A stretch of 64,000 nt of DNA from Cyclaneusma minus (GCA_037179335.1 JAKZHN010000017.1:744001-808000), one strand, 5' to 3'. Shown: positions 35,614 through 47,469, counted from the first letter of the stretch. Notes: generated by a model from the sequence alone, not told the origin. Numbers and translations: made by a program.

Positions 35614-37435
35614 ATGGAGGACATCGCCCCCGAGTACGATGTTGTCGTGCTTGGCACAGGTACATGATCCCCATGCGAGGGGTATTCAGCGGGGAGCTCC
35701 CAGAACTGACATCTTGCAGGTCTGACCGAATGCGTTCTCTCCGGGTACCACGACCACATCGGAGTTTGACTGCTTTGCATGCTGACCTCAAATTCTTAGT
35801 GTGCTGAGTGTCAAGGGCAAGAAGGTGCTCCATATTGACCGCAATGACCACTACGGAGGGTACGCTGTCTGCCATCTCTTGCAGCTATCATCCCTGCTAA
35901 CTCCTTCCATAGCGAAGCTGCCTCCGTCAACATCGAAACTGTCAGTACCCCGAACGAATCCTGATCTGCGACTCAACACACTGACCCGGAGCAGCTTTTC
36001 AAGAAATACGGAAACTACACCAAGGGCGAGGAGCCGTGGAAGAAGTATGGCCGTGTCCAGGACTGGAACATCGACTTGGTGCCGAAATTCCTCATGTCGA
36101 GCGGAGAGCTGACCAACATCTTGGTTTCCACTGACGTTACGCGCTACCTCGAGTTCAAGCAGGTTGCCGGCAGCTATGTGCAACAGGGTGCTGGTGCAAA
36201 GGCAACCGTGGCTAAGGTGCCCTCGGATGCCGGAGAGGCTCTGCGCTCATCCCTGATGGGTATCTTTGAGAAGAGGCGGATGAAGGCTTTCATCGAGTGG
36301 ATTGGCGAATTCGATGAGAATGACTCTGCCAGCCACAAGGGTCCGTCTCTTTCCATGTCATATTTGCGAGCGAGCTAATTGTGGATAGGCCTCAACATGC
36401 AAACATGCACGATGAAGGATGTGTACGACAAATTCGGACTGGAAGCTACCACACGGGATTTCATCGGCCACGCCATGGCCCTGTATCTCACCGACAACTA
36501 CATCACCGAGCCCGGCGCTGCGCCACAAGCCATCGAGCGAATCAAGCTCTACGGCAACTCCGTCGCCCGCTACGGCAAATCTCCCTACATCTACCCCCTG
36601 TACGGCTTGGGCGAGCTGCCCCAAGGCTTCGCCCGTCTCTCAGCTATCTACGGAGGAACGTACATGCTGAACACGAACATCGATGAAGTCATCTACGATG
36701 GCGCCAAAGCCGTGGGCATCAAGGCGACCATGAAGGAGCGAGGCGAGGAGGGCGACGGCATGAAGTTTGAGACCAAGGCGAAGATGATCTTGGGTGACCC
36801 AAGCTACTTCCCTGACAAGGTGCAGATTACTGGCCATGTGCTGAAGGCGATTTGTATCCTGAATCACCCTATTGCGGGAACGGATAACAGTGATTCGGCA
36901 CAGTTGATCATTCCACAATCGCAGGTTGGTCGCAAGAATGGTGAGTTGATGACGAGCAAGACTGGTGTGGGAGTAATTGGATTGGGAATTGCTAATTATG
37001 GAGCTAGATATCTACATTGCTGTCGTGTCTTCGGCGCACAATGTGTGTCCTAAGGGCTACTACATTGCTATCGTGTCTACGATCGCTGAAACTACCGCCA
37101 ACCACCACCTCGAGCTGGCTCCTGGCTTTGAGCGCTTGGGCAGAGTGGAGGAGAAGTTTATGGCAAGTCATCTCCCTACATTCGCCTCCTTTTTTTTTCC
37201 CGTCTCCTTTCAAGTGACCCACTGCTAACAGTACAAACAGGGCCCACCTATCCCACTCTACGCCCCCCTCGAGAGCGGCGCCAACGACAACATCTTCATC
37301 TCCAAGAGCTACGATGCAACGAGCCACTTCGAGACGACAACCGACGACGTCCAGGACATCTACCGCCGTGCCGAGGGTCATGAGCTGGTCGTGGAGGGCT
37401 TGCGAGAGGGCACCAACTTGGTGGGCGAGCAGTGA
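35614..37435 (+). CDS. GDI1: Rab GDP-dissociation inhibitor
   Basis: A 468-residue Rab GDI that extracts GDP-bound Rab proteins from membranes and recycles them in vesicle traffic. Eight exons fit with consistent phase: 35,614-35,659, 35,720-35,744, 35,800-35,859, 35,913-35,940, 35,995-36,340, 36,389-36,940, 37,008-37,162 and 37,241-37,435. The N-terminus MEDIAPEYDVVVLGTG plus LTECVLSG is the dinucleotide-fold signature, and NDHYGG, YGNYTKGEEPWKKYGR-type and NIFISKSYDATSHFETT blocks are diagnostic. Three exons near the start are under 65 bases. The last intron appears to use a GC donor (ATG then GCAAGT at 37,163). Its acceptor could be either of two AGs nine bases apart, giving or omitting Tyr-Lys-Gln. 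Confidence 0.93.
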
Positions 37436-38427
37436 GAGATGAAGGATGATGGGCAGCGCTTACATATGAGAGATAGGACGAGGGGAAAAGAGGAATAGGT
37501 AAATTAGGTAAACCAAGCGTTGGTTTCCGGAGCGATGCTGCGGTTTTTCAAATTAGCTGAACGAAGTTAATTATGCTTACTCTGTGGTTGCGCTTTTGAA
37601 GTTTGATGTTGATTGTTGTGTGCTGCGGGAGGGAGGGAAAGAGGGAATGGATTCGATTGTGTTTGTTTTACTTTTATAGGACTTCCTCTCTGGGACGCGA
37701 AACATGTCCAAAGTTCTCTGCTCTGGTCATGAAAATTGAGCCAAGTCCTCAAGTCACGCTCTTTTTCTTCTCGTCGCTCACGCTGATCTTGGTAAGTAGC
37801 TTCCATATTTTTGCCCTCGCTGTGTGGCATCTTTATGACTGTGCGAGTTGACACAATGCCATAAAGTGTTTCGAGGTATGTAGCGTCGAATTTCTGACAT
37901 CGTTGTTGTTGTTGTGTTTTTTTAATTTCTGATCATTCGGGATTCTCTTGATTGTTTTGATTTTTTGTAATTGTTCAGGTCTAAGATCAAGTTCGCGAGG
38001 TCGCTAAGCCGAAGGCGCTCCTACACTGGTTGTCGTTCTCCATCGGGTCGCTTACGTTTCCGTCACGGAATGTTGTTGGTTGTGCAGCATTCTTCAGCGA
38101 TAGGCCGATGCCATTGGTTGCAAAGCGCCCTTTGTCGTCGTACAGAGAGCCCCAATGAATTTCAAGGCCTTGTTCTGCATCTCATCCGAAAGCGGCCTTG
38201 GATCTCGACAAAGAACAAGATGCTGCAAACACTCGTAAATCGCATGACCAAGGCGAGGCTTTTCATACACTGCCGCGTAAGACTATCTCTATCTTTTCCC
38301 CATTCTCGTTGTTCCGACCACTATCCCAATCTAGTGGTCAACAAGCTACCAACGCTCAAAGCTGAACTGAGAATCCATTGGCCTTCGTCAACGACGATAG
38401 AACATACGCCACGGGCGAAAGGTCAAG
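37436..38427. other. Spacer upstream of the 1017-residue protein
   Basis: About 1 kb. A G-rich and T-rich patch at 37.6-37.95 kb is followed by a frame at 37,971-38,480 that overlaps the next gene in another frame and has no domain. I treat the region as non-coding. Confidence 0.45.
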
Positions 38428-41400
38428 ATGACGGAGTCACTGAACGACCTACACTACGAGGATCAGCTCGAGCACTATAGCAGAAGGCTCCTTGTGGGTA
38501 CTTCGCAAGGCCGGAAAGTCGACAGGCCTCCAAAGAACTGGATCCCATCAGAGCTCGAGAAGTTGGGTGTCCTAGGTATGCCTTTTTGCTTCTGTTCAGC
38601 GCCCACTCCAGAACAGATTTAGAAGTAACTGATCCTGATCCGTGTAATTAGGCGTTAAAGATGAGGTTCTGCCAGAGAAATTGGCATACAAAACTGACAT
38701 CTTCCATGACAAGAAATTCAAGCAATTCTCGCTCCCTCCTTATGATTCCAAAATACGCTCTGGCAGTCTGCAAAAATCTATGCAGTTAGCTAGCCAGCTG
38801 CTCAGACTCGGACTGCCATACATGGTGTCCATCAACGAGTACTTCAAGAATCGCGAGAAGGATCCCAGGAAGGATCCCAGCGGATCGCCTACAACAGGAT
38901 ACGGTGCCCACCAAGAGATTAAGATCCTGTTGGATCCCACACCCCAGCAAAAAGCCGACATGAAAAAAGAGTTTAACGAATTGTGTGACCGTATCAAGTG
39001 GGTGGAAGATGCCGAGATGTGGGAGAAGCACGGCATGCTAAGCACCACCCAATTTTATCAAAACGAAGACGGAAACGTTACGCGTCCCATCGTTAAGCAG
39101 ACAATGGATATGGTTCGAGAGTCTGACGACAGGCGTCCGGGACTCAAGTACCGCAACGTCACCATCGCCTTGACAGCCCGCTATGCCGACGCAATAAGCA
39201 GAGCCTCTGAGGGTAGCTTTCAACGCCACAACGCACAATTCCATGCAGCTGTCACAATGGTCCGCGAAATTGCCCATGCCTTCTACTGGTTCAGGCGTAA
39301 CGCGAGCCACTTCAGGCTCCATGAACCCTACATCGACGACTACTGCGGCGCGGACATTGGCCAAACTTTCGTTGCCTACCTTTTCCATGATTTCATTCCG
39401 GAACCCATCGCTTCGGACCAGTACCCGGATACGGCGGTGAAATCCTTTTACACCGGACTTGCTTGGCGCCACTGGCCTTCGGTTCCCCCTCCAGTCAGGG
39501 GCACGTCTTCGGTATACCCTCACGGTCAGCCTGATGTCTTTCAACTCGAGTACTCGTGCCCCGTTTCCTGGGTTCGGCGGGTGCTGGACCCAAAGAATTG
39601 GCAATATAAACCTTTGGAGGATCACAAACTGCGCTATTTCAACTTGATCGATCCAACTCTACATGGTGATAGCGGACCGCTCAGGAATCGAAATGAGCTG
39701 CCTCGTTTCCAACGTGGGCGCCACGCTCGCAGGGCTATTCAGCTTGTTTCTTATGACCCGAAGGAGAAGAGCTACAAGTGGCCCTCACATCCCAATTGGG
39801 GACGCGGGTATGCATACCGCTATGGCAAAGTGCCGCCTCCGCTTGATGATGCGCCGGTGGTACCCTACTTAATGTTACCGTCTCCCAATGAATATAAGAG
39901 TCCGGCGCATCCCGGGACGCGATTCGATACTCTTGGTTTCGTGGCGAAATTCGAGGACAAGCATTGGGATGAGACACCCTATATGACGCCCGCTGAGCAC
40001 AAGAGGAAGATCGAGGAGGCGATCGAAGCAACGAAGGAAGCACCGAGTGGGAAGAAGGCAAAAGGGGCAACGCAATACCCCAGCCCGTCCTCATTGTTGG
40101 GGAAGCAAATGAGGAGGCCGCAGAAGCCGATTGTCAGAAGAGTGCTCGTTTGGATTCATATTGATCAGTATCCGCCTTATTATAACCCGAGAAAGGATAT
40201 CGCGAAGCAGGTCAATCACGAGAATGACGAGTCGATCCATAGTGATGGGTTCAAGCTGCATCCATGTACAAGCAGTCGCACTTGGTTGAAGTGCTACCAA
40301 GCGGAGTTCAACATCACAGCTACTACAGTGGAAGATTTGAAGTGGCGCATTGAAGACAAGTTTGATATTCCGGTTGGGAAACAAAGGATTGTGTCGGAAA
40401 TGATGAACCTGCCAATGGGTGCCAAGTTGGGCTTCACCAATGTTGCTGGCAAACAGCAGGCGTACAACCCAGCAACTCCGCTGTGGCAGTACGATGCCGA
40501 GGCTTGTGGCTTGCCAGCGGACGAGGAGAAATATCATCATGACGACCAAGGCAATCTCAAGCTCTCGAATAATGGTTGGATGAGACTGCATTGCTTTCCG
40601 TCTAAGCCGAAGGATGTGGTAAGTGGGACGGACGTACACTTCGTGACTCATCTAAAGCAGGATCAATTGGCCTGGAGATACGTCTGGCCTTCTGGCATGG
40701 AAGATTTGGCACCGTTCAAGGTGATCAGCAATGATGCTACGGAGCCAGATGAGAAACTACCCCCTGGAGCGATTCGCGTTCCTGCTCCCAATGGACAGAA
40801 GACGGTGCCCCTTACACCACCTGCAACACCCGCTCTTGGCAAGCTCCAAGGTATTGAGGCAGCCAGGGCACAATACAAGGCGAGAAAGGCGGCGGAAGAT
40901 CGCCACCGTAAACAGGTTCAGGCTGCTGAGGAAGAGGCTGCTAAGGCTGCTGCTAAAGAGGCTGGTAAGGAGAAGATTACTCCTACAGCTGATCAAGAGG
41001 CTCTGATAGAAGATTTCACAAGTCAAATCCTCGAGGCCCGCAACCGCGGTAAAGAGTACTACAAACGCTTCATCATGACCACCTTCCCCGAATCCTACAC
41101 GATGATGTTCCCAGGCTCAGCCCCAGTCAAGCCCCTTGCCGAGGACGAAATGCCCGGCTTTGAGCCCGCCCAAGCCGAAGCTCAAGGCCCCAGGAACCCC
41201 TTCGGCGGGCCCGTCTCCACCAGAGAGGAAACCCCCGAAGCGCCCGAACAGAAGGTCAGGATCGACTACGACAAATGGCTCGCGGAGGTGCGCGCAAAAC
41301 TCGATCCCGACAACTCTTTCGCCTCTCTCAAACCCCCCAAGCTACCCACCGTCAAAGACTTTTCCGCCGGGCTAGTACCCTCGGACGAAGAAATTGCTGC

Positions 41401-41557
41401 TCTACTAGCTGCCAATCCAGACCTTAAAGCCACCGCCACCAAGTTGCCAGAGCCATATGGTTATTCCACAAAGGCGCTCAGAGCTGTGCGAGACTACATC
41501 TGGAGGCAAAAGATTCGCCAACAGAAACAAAACAAAGACCTTCATAATGTAAGCTAG
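38428..41557 (+). CDS. Large protein of unknown function with ubiquitin-like segment
   Basis: A 1017-residue protein from exons 38,428-38,575 and 38,652-41,557 (GTATGC donor, TTAG acceptor). I do not recognise the whole protein. Near residue 253 MVREIAHAFYW, followed by an EP pair, DDYCGADIGQTF and LFHDF, resembles the HExxH helix and following elements of fungal SprT-like or similar metalloprotease-like proteins, but the first zinc histidine is replaced by Arg, so activity is doubtful. Near residues 600-670, TVEDLKWRIEDKFDIPVGKQ followed by RIV looks like a ubiquitin-like fold. An Ala/Lys/Glu-rich helix follows (residues ~780-820). The protein ends at TAG 41,557, but a GTAAGC donor lies just before the stop and another open frame follows, so the C-terminus is uncertain. 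Confidence 0.72.
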
Positions 41558-41589
41558 CTCCCCCCCACCCCCCATCCCAACTATATGAA

Positions 41590-41949
41590 ATGACACTTCC
41601 GAACAATGCCCCAGAAACTGAAACTAAAGTTGGACAAAAGCTAACCGTCCTCTCGGATCCAGTAACCGTCTCGCAAGTCAAGCAGCTCGCGCAGTTGGTT
41701 GCAAAACTGGACCAAGGGCAGCAGAAAAAGGATTTCGCCACACTGTTTGGACCGTCCACAGGTCCAATTGATAATGATAATAACTTGCATAGAAATACTG
41801 TTACGAAAGAGCAGGTAGAGAAGTTGGCTGAGCAGGCGAAGAGGATTAGGGAAAGGATGGGTCCTAGGCCGGAACTTGTTGAGCCTTTGGCACAGGAGTT
41901 GAGGAGGCAGATTGCTATTGCGTATAATGCTTCGCAGCAGCAGGTGTAG
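41590..41949 (+). CDS. Small downstream reading frame, separate gene or displaced exon
   Basis: A 119-residue frame starting 32 bases after the preceding stop. It has coding-like composition (VTVSQVKQLAQLVAKLD, EQVEKLAEQAKRIRERM) and an amphipathic helical character. It could be the natural last exon of the preceding gene, since a GTAAGC donor (41,549) and a CCCCAG acceptor (before 41,615) flank the gap, but that splice puts it out of phase and stops after nine codons. Either a different splice, a one-base change or an independent small gene explains it. Confidence 0.35.
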   Translation: MTLPNNAPETETKVGQKLTVLSDPVTVSQVKQLAQLVAKLDQGQQKKDFATLFGPSTGPIDNDNNLHRNTVTKEQVEKLAEQAKRIRERMGPRPELVEPLAQELRRQIAIAYNASQQQV

Positions 41950-42654
41950 CGAAACACTTGCTATATAGAAGAGTGTTTCTGGATCTTGGATTCTTTGTTC
42001 TACTAGCGTGGATATTACATTGGTTGAGAATGAGGGGGGTTTATTGACGATTTTCTTCTGGTGTTTGGCTGGTAGAGTTGATGGCGGGAATGTGAGATTT
42101 GTTTTTTTTGTTACTGGTTGACGCTTGGGTACTTGTGAGATATGTGAATTGTGGTTACGTGACTCGTGATGCGACGGATGAGATTCAGGACAAGGGGATT
42201 CCAAATTTCTAGTGTCCTTCTAGTTTAAAGGACCGAACGAAGTCTCACAGATTTTGCAATTTGCAATACATCTTGTAACATTTCTCATGCCGGGATCGGG
42301 TAAGTCCACATCCCAACTTCAAGCCCCTAATTGGCCCAAAAAGGAGAATGGAAACAAAAAGAACAGTGGAAAATAATAGGAAAGGGTGTTCGAGGGAGGT
42401 GGCAGTCGGCAGCGGCAAGACATGAGGTTGGAACCAGAGGTTATCGGCTTCACGTTATTCAAGATATTGCGGCGGGGGGGTGCATCCGAGATGAGAAGTT
42501 GGGTTTTAAAACCTCAATATTGCGCCATCTGTGATCTCTGGTCTTCAAATTAGTCTATCGATCCCTCTATGAATCAGTCTGCCCGGTCAAAAAGTACTTG
42601 CTGCTGTCAGCAGACCCAGGACACCCACATAGCCTCTTACCATTCTGCAATTCT
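41950..42654. other. Convergent spacer
   Basis: Lies between the 3' ends of a rightward and a leftward gene. Only short overlapping frames are seen and no repeat. Confidence 0.5.
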
Positions 42655-43452
42655 TCAATCCTCCTTCCCTCCAGTCTCCCTCTCACCACCCAACCTCCTC
42701 ATCCCCTCCCTAAAAACTTCCGCCTCCCTCTCCATCTCTTCCATACTCCTAGGTTTCCTCTCACTATCCTCAATCTTCGGAAACTTCCCTCCCGGCTCCG
42801 GTCTTTTCCCAATCTCTCTATCCCACAACATCCCCCCCACATTCCCCTCTTCACCCGCCAGCCGTTCATAAATAGCATCACCTTGATTGGCGCCCGAGGG
42901 AAGGCGAGGAATTATGTGGCAATGCACGTGTGCTACCGATTGTCCGGCTTCAGGACCGTCTTGGATTGCTATGTTGAAGCTGCCGTTTTTCAGGGCTTGC
43001 GAGCTTTCGGGATCTGATGGGTTTGATGAGGAGAAATAGCGAAGAGCAAGCATGTGCTGGACTTTTTGTACGGTTAGGAAGAGGTCCGTTACTTCGGAGG
43101 GCGAGAGGTCGGTGAGTCGGGGGACGCGGCGGAGAGGGGAGACGAGGACGTGGCCGGGGAGGAGGGGCTTGAGGTTGACGAGGGCGAAGGAGTGAGGGGT
43201 TGTGTGGAAGACCTGGCGGAGGTCAGGTATCTGTAGGCGCAGAGTAGATGTAGACATTCCGAAGAGGTAACACTCATGTAGCGTATGGGACGAGAGACTA
43301 CACAATCGGGTCTGCAAGAGGAGAAGGCAATGAAGCTGCGATATTGATATACAGTAGCAGAAGGAAAGCTGTACATCGATTGCGATGCTTACCTGTGAGG
43401 TGACTTCAAAGGGGCCGAAATAGATCGGCTTGCCAGAGTCAGAGGCCATCAT
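42655..43452 (-). CDS. HNT2: Fhit-type HIT hydrolase (diadenosine triphosphatase)
   Basis: A 205-residue HIT-superfamily protein of the Fhit branch, which cleaves Ap3A-type dinucleotides. Two exons on the minus strand: 43,393-43,452 and 42,655-43,212, separated by a 180-base intron with GTAAGC donor and CCGCCAG acceptor. PIYFGPFEVTSQ and VFHTTPHSFALVNLKPLLPGH form the Fhit N-terminal strand pair; the catalytic histidine triad is AHVHCHIIPR near residue 114. An earlier CTTGCAG inside the intron is also in phase and would add 44 residues not expected in the family. Starts at the first of two adjacent ATGs. It is divergent from NOG1 with a 0.4-kb shared promoter. Confidence 0.9.
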   Translation of the reverse strand: MMASDSGKPIYFGPFEVTSQVSIAIDVQLSFCYCISISQLHCLLLLQTRLCSLSSHTLHECYLFGMSTSTLRLQIPDLRQVFHTTPHSFALVNLKPLLPGHVLVSPLRRVPRLTDLSPSEVTDLFLTVQKVQHMLALRYFSSSNPSDPESSQALKNGSFNIAIQDGPEAGQSVAHVHCHIIPRLPSGANQGDAIYERLAGEEGNVGGMLWDREIGKRPEPGGKFPKIEDSERKPRSMEEMEREAEVFREGMRRLGGERETGGKED

Positions 43453-43854
43453 GCGTCTTTGAAATGTCGGAAGGAAAGTGACGAATCGACGATGAGTCAT
43501 AGCCCAGACGCTGTTTGTGCTGCTGCTGTCGGTTACCTTGGATCTCGGCTCATTTCTTTTTGGCACATGCTAGTATTGAGTGTTAATGCTTCAGGAGATT
43601 TTGGGAGTATTGAGGTCTGTACGACGGGAGCATCCAAAACATGAAGTCGTCTCAATGCTTTGGCGCGGTGACCGTCGGGATGCCTGTGATTCAAGGCGGA
43701 CAACGTTATCGCCGATTAGATAAGGCTAGCGTGCACCTCGACTTTCCTCGCCAAGATTTTGCGGCAAACCCACCAGCGCGAAAAAATATTGTGCTCTGCA
43801 GCCTTCCTCCCGCAAAGGCCCACCATCCACGACCACTTCCATTCCACCGCCACC
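43453..43854. promoter_or_regulatory. Bidirectional promoter between HNT2 and NOG1
   Basis: The 402 bases between two divergent start codons must serve both genes. The NOG1 side ends in a C-rich CACCATG start context. No TATA box is evident. Confidence 0.55.
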
Positions 43855-45966
43855 ATGAAGACGACTTGGAAGGATATCCAGCCCGTGCCTACGTCGCAGG
43901 AGTTCCTCGACATTGTGTTGAGCCGCACCCAGCGCCGTCTGCCGACCCAGATCAGAGCCGGCTTCAAGATCACCAGAATCAGAAGTACGCCGAGTCTCGC
44001 TGGCCCCTCGCACCACCTTCACCTGCTGACTGTGACCAGACTTCTACACACGCAAAGTCAAGTACACACAGGAGACTTTCTCCGAGAAGCTCTCGCTGAT
44101 CCTCGACGGCTTCCCACGACTGCAGGACATCCATCCTTTCCACAAGGATCTGCTCAACACTCTCTACGATGCCGACCATTTCCGAATTGCCCTGGGTCAG
44201 CTGTCCACCGCCAAGCACCTCATCGAGACCGTGTCGCGCGATTATGTGCGACTGCTCAAATATGCCCAGTCGCTCTTCCAGTGCAAGCAGCTGAAGCGTG
44301 CCGCTCTGGGTCGCATGGCTACTATTTGCCGTCGCCTGAAAGACCCATTGCTCTACCTCGACCAGGTTAGACAGCATCTGGGCCGTCTCCCCTCGATTGA
44401 TCCCAACACCAGAACTCTTCTCATCTGTGGATACCCCAATGTAGGAAAGTCGAGCTTCTTGAAGAGTGTGACCAGAGCCGACGTCGATGTTCAGCCATAT
44501 GCCTTCACTACCAAGAGTCTGTTCGTCGGCCACTTCGATTACAAGTATCTTCGATTCCAGGCTATCGACACTCCTGGTATTTTGGACCATCCTCTGGAGG
44601 AGATGAACACTATCGAGATGCAGTCCATCACTGCTATTGCGCATTTGCGATCCGCTATTCTCTACTTCATGGATCTGTCCGAGCAGTGTGGATATTCCGT
44701 TCAGGCGCAGATGCAGTTGTTCCAGAGTATCAAGCCGCTCTTTGCAAACAAGCTGGTTTTCATCGTCATCAACAAGATTGATGTCATGCGTCCCGAAGAT
44801 TTGGACCCTGAGACACAGGCGCAATTACAGGCTCTCCTGAAGCCTGGTGATGTGGAAATGTTGCAATTGTCGTGTACGACTACCGAGGGTGTGCAAGAAG
44901 TGAAGAATGCTGCTTGCGAAAGACTCATTGCAGACCGAGTGGCTTCCAAGCTCAAGGCCGGTACGAACAGCAGCGGAACAGTCAACGCCCGACTGGGTGA
45001 TGTTCTAGCCAGAATTCATGTTGCAAAGCCAATGGATGGTGTTGTAAGGGAAACCTTCATTCCAGAGGCCGTCAAGAACATGAAGAAGTACGACAAGAAC
45101 GACCCTGAGCGCAGGAAGCTGGCTCGCGACATTGAAGAGGAGGAAGGTGGTGCCGGTGTCTACAACGTCGACTTGAAGCAGAACTACCTGCTCGAGAACC
45201 CGGAGTGGAAGCACGACAAGATCCCTGAGACCTTCAACGGCCAAAATGTCTACGACTTCATCGACCCCGACATCGAAGCCAAGTTGGCCGCTCTCGAGGA
45301 GGAGGAAGAAAAGCTCGAGGCCGATGGCTACTACGAATCTGACGATGACATTGAAGACGCCGAAGAAGCTGAGATCCGCATGAAGGCCGAGATCATCCGC
45401 GAGAAGCGCGACCTGATCCGCAATGAGGCGAAGCAGAGGAAGTCGCTCAAGAACAAAGCCATGATCCCACGCCCTGCCATCAAGAAGAAGCTGACTGACA
45501 TGGAAGAGCATCTTGATGCGCTCGGCTTGGACACTACTGCGTTGACTGCCCGCGCCAGAGCTAGGTCGCAGAGCCGTGGCCGCAGCGTGGGGGCGAGGAG
45601 TCGTACGGTGGATGCAGATGCTATGGATGTTGATATGGAAGACAACCACAGCAGAATGCGCAGCAAGAGCCGGAACAGGAGCCAGAGTAACAGGAGAGAA
45701 GACGGTGTTACGAACGAGGTTTCGAGGACGAAGGCGGAGCGTGCTGCGAAGTTGGGACAGCGGAAGATGAACCGGATGGCGAGGCAGGGAGAGGCAGATC
45801 GTCATATTGGTGGTGCTATGCCCAAGCATTTGGTAAGTCCCCTTGCTGCACGCATCTTTATTTATGCTTTCATTTTCTCTCTGGTTCTGGTCATGGTATA
45901 TGTGGATACTAACAACGTTTGCAGTTTGCCGGCAAGCGCGGTATCGGAAAGACAAACTCCCGCTAA
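43855..45966 (+). CDS. NOG1: Nucleolar GTP-binding protein 1, ribosome assembly GTPase
   Basis: A 654-residue Obg-like GTPase needed for 60S subunit maturation in the nucleolus and nucleoplasm. Three exons: 43,855-43,984, 44,040-45,832 and 45,925-45,966, phases consistent. The N-terminal helical domain runs to about residue 165 (TRIRNFYTRKVKYTQETFSE across the first splice). GTPase motifs: G1 GYPNVGKSS (near 173), G3 DTPG (near 219), G4 NKID (near 286). The C-terminal half holds the NOG1 segments (ERRKLARDIEEEEGG, YNVDLKQNYLL) and a basic Arg/Ser-rich tail ending in FAGKRGIGKTNSR from the tiny last exon, as in other fungal NOG1 proteins. Confidence 0.95.
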
Positions 45967-47356
45967 AACCATTTTATGGTCTTATGTGGGGCTTTCTTTT
46001 TCTAAATACCCTACATATCCGTTTTGATGATGCATGGGATGCGGCGTCTGTGGCGTTTTTGGGGGGCTTCCCGCTTACTTCAGAAAGGGGCATGGCTGGC
46101 AAAAGAAGAGTATCTTTCTCAAGGCGTGTGTCTCTCAGTTCTCTGTAATCCCTCCGGACCAACGATTTCGTAAATGGCAATTTCATCAGGAAATACCCTA
46201 TCATGTTGATGTCGGGATTTCATTGCAGCTGGGACGGACGTGTCCTTTTCGAACCCGACTGATGTGATGTGATGTTCGTACATGTTTCTTCTTCATAATT
46301 CTTAACTTCATAGCAAGTGACGGTCATGGTAATAGCTACATGTAGTGAAAGTCCCGACAGATGCAGACAGGGCCATTTCCCACGCACTTTGAATCACATC
46401 GGCATTTTTCTCAATGCTGTATGCATGATTTGGATTTTGGATCAAGTCTAGGGGTGGTATAGTGCCGAGTAGCCGGTAAGACTGCCATAGATGAATGAAT
46501 CTCGCTCAACGCATTTATGATCTTGTAGCTTTGTCACTGTGGCGAATGTCCCGGCTGGCACCACCAGTGGTTGTGCAGAAAGAGCAAAGAGCATGAACAT
46601 GAAGCAACACACACGGCGGATCTGCAACGAGCCGCTTCCCGTGATAGCAGGTGCATGGTCTCGGGATTTTGGGGATGGGGGGATCGCGTGACTTTTGTGA
46701 ATCACCTTGGGTATTTGGTACCTATAGAAAGACTTGACTCAGAATTGGATTGGACAGGGTTTATGTTTCTCTCGGAATTTTAATTTGAGTCGGGAAGAAT
46801 TCCAGTCATTTCGGCATACTTTGTGGTTGTGTTGACTAGAAGCAGGGATGGGATGATGGATAAATGGGTCATGCTCAGGTTGGACATGTCACGTACATAC
46901 ATGTAAGGTGCTCGCTCGTTCACCCCGATGATGGATTGAAAATTTTCGACCATCATCATCGTTCAGAGGGATTTCTGATCCTTACAGACAGACTCGGCCA
47001 AGTCTATCTTAGTGATGAAGCTGCTCGTGATCATGTAGAAAGGTATCACCAATCTTGAGATTGTGGATTCATGGAGCTTCCGAGACTGAAGCTGTTGTGC
47101 TCTTCAGTGTTGATGAATGCTGATATTGTTGTTTTTTCCTAGCCCTATTGTACCTCTTGACTTCTGACTTGTGTCTGAAAACGGTTCTTAGCGGATCGTT
47201 TGTGTGGAAAAACTTGGTTGCGAGCAGGAAATAAATTTCGCAAGTCAAGTCAAAGTGAACAAAAATTCCATGTCGTCGGCGACACGCCGAATAGGGCCGT
47301 TTTCTTTCCGGTGATGAATGCAATTGTTGAGTCGTATCACATGACAACAAAACACA
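45967..47356. other. Spacer between NOG1 and tRNA-Ala
   Basis: No gene is supported. TACATGTA occurs at 46,337 and 46,898. Confidence 0.5.
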
Positions 47357-47428
47357 GGGCTTGTGGTTTAGTGGTATAATACTCCCTTAGCATGGGAGTG
47401 GTCCGGGGTTCGATTCCCCGCGAGTCCA
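47357..47428 (+). tRNA. tRNA-Ala (AGC)
   Basis: A complete 72-base cloverleaf without intron. Acceptor GGGCTTG pairs with CGAGTCC, including the G3-U70 wobble pair that is the main alanine identity element, with discriminator A73. The D arm carries TGGTTTAGTGGTATA (A box), the anticodon arm is CTCCC-TTAGCAT-GGGAG with AGC at the centre, and the T arm is CCGGGGTTCGATTCCCCG (B box). No T-run lies directly after it; the first is at 47,465. Confidence 0.95.
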
Positions 47429-47434
47429 ATAATT

Positions 47435-47459
47435 GGAGGTTCAATTCCTCTGTTATCCA
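47435..47459 (+). other. 3' quarter of a second tRNA
   Basis: Six bases after the tRNA-Ala end, GGAGG-TTCAATT-CCTCT forms a perfect five-pair T arm with a seven-base loop, followed by exactly seven bases (GTTATCC) and an A. This is the geometry of tRNA positions 49-73. No 5' part (D arm, anticodon arm or GGATAAC strand) is present. GGTTCAATTCC also matches a Pol III B box in 10 of 11 positions. Confidence 0.7.
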
Positions 47460-47464
47460 CACAA

Positions 47465-47469
47465 TTTTT
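47465..47469 (+). terminator. Pol III T-run after the tRNA tandem
   Basis: Five T residues, the first run of four or more after tRNA-Ala. The primary transcript should therefore include the tRNA 3' fragment as a 37-base trailer. Confidence 0.7.

Noticed and set aside
37971..38480. 169-codon frame before the unknown large gene
   Set aside because: Overlaps the supported first exon in a different frame and has no recognisable content.
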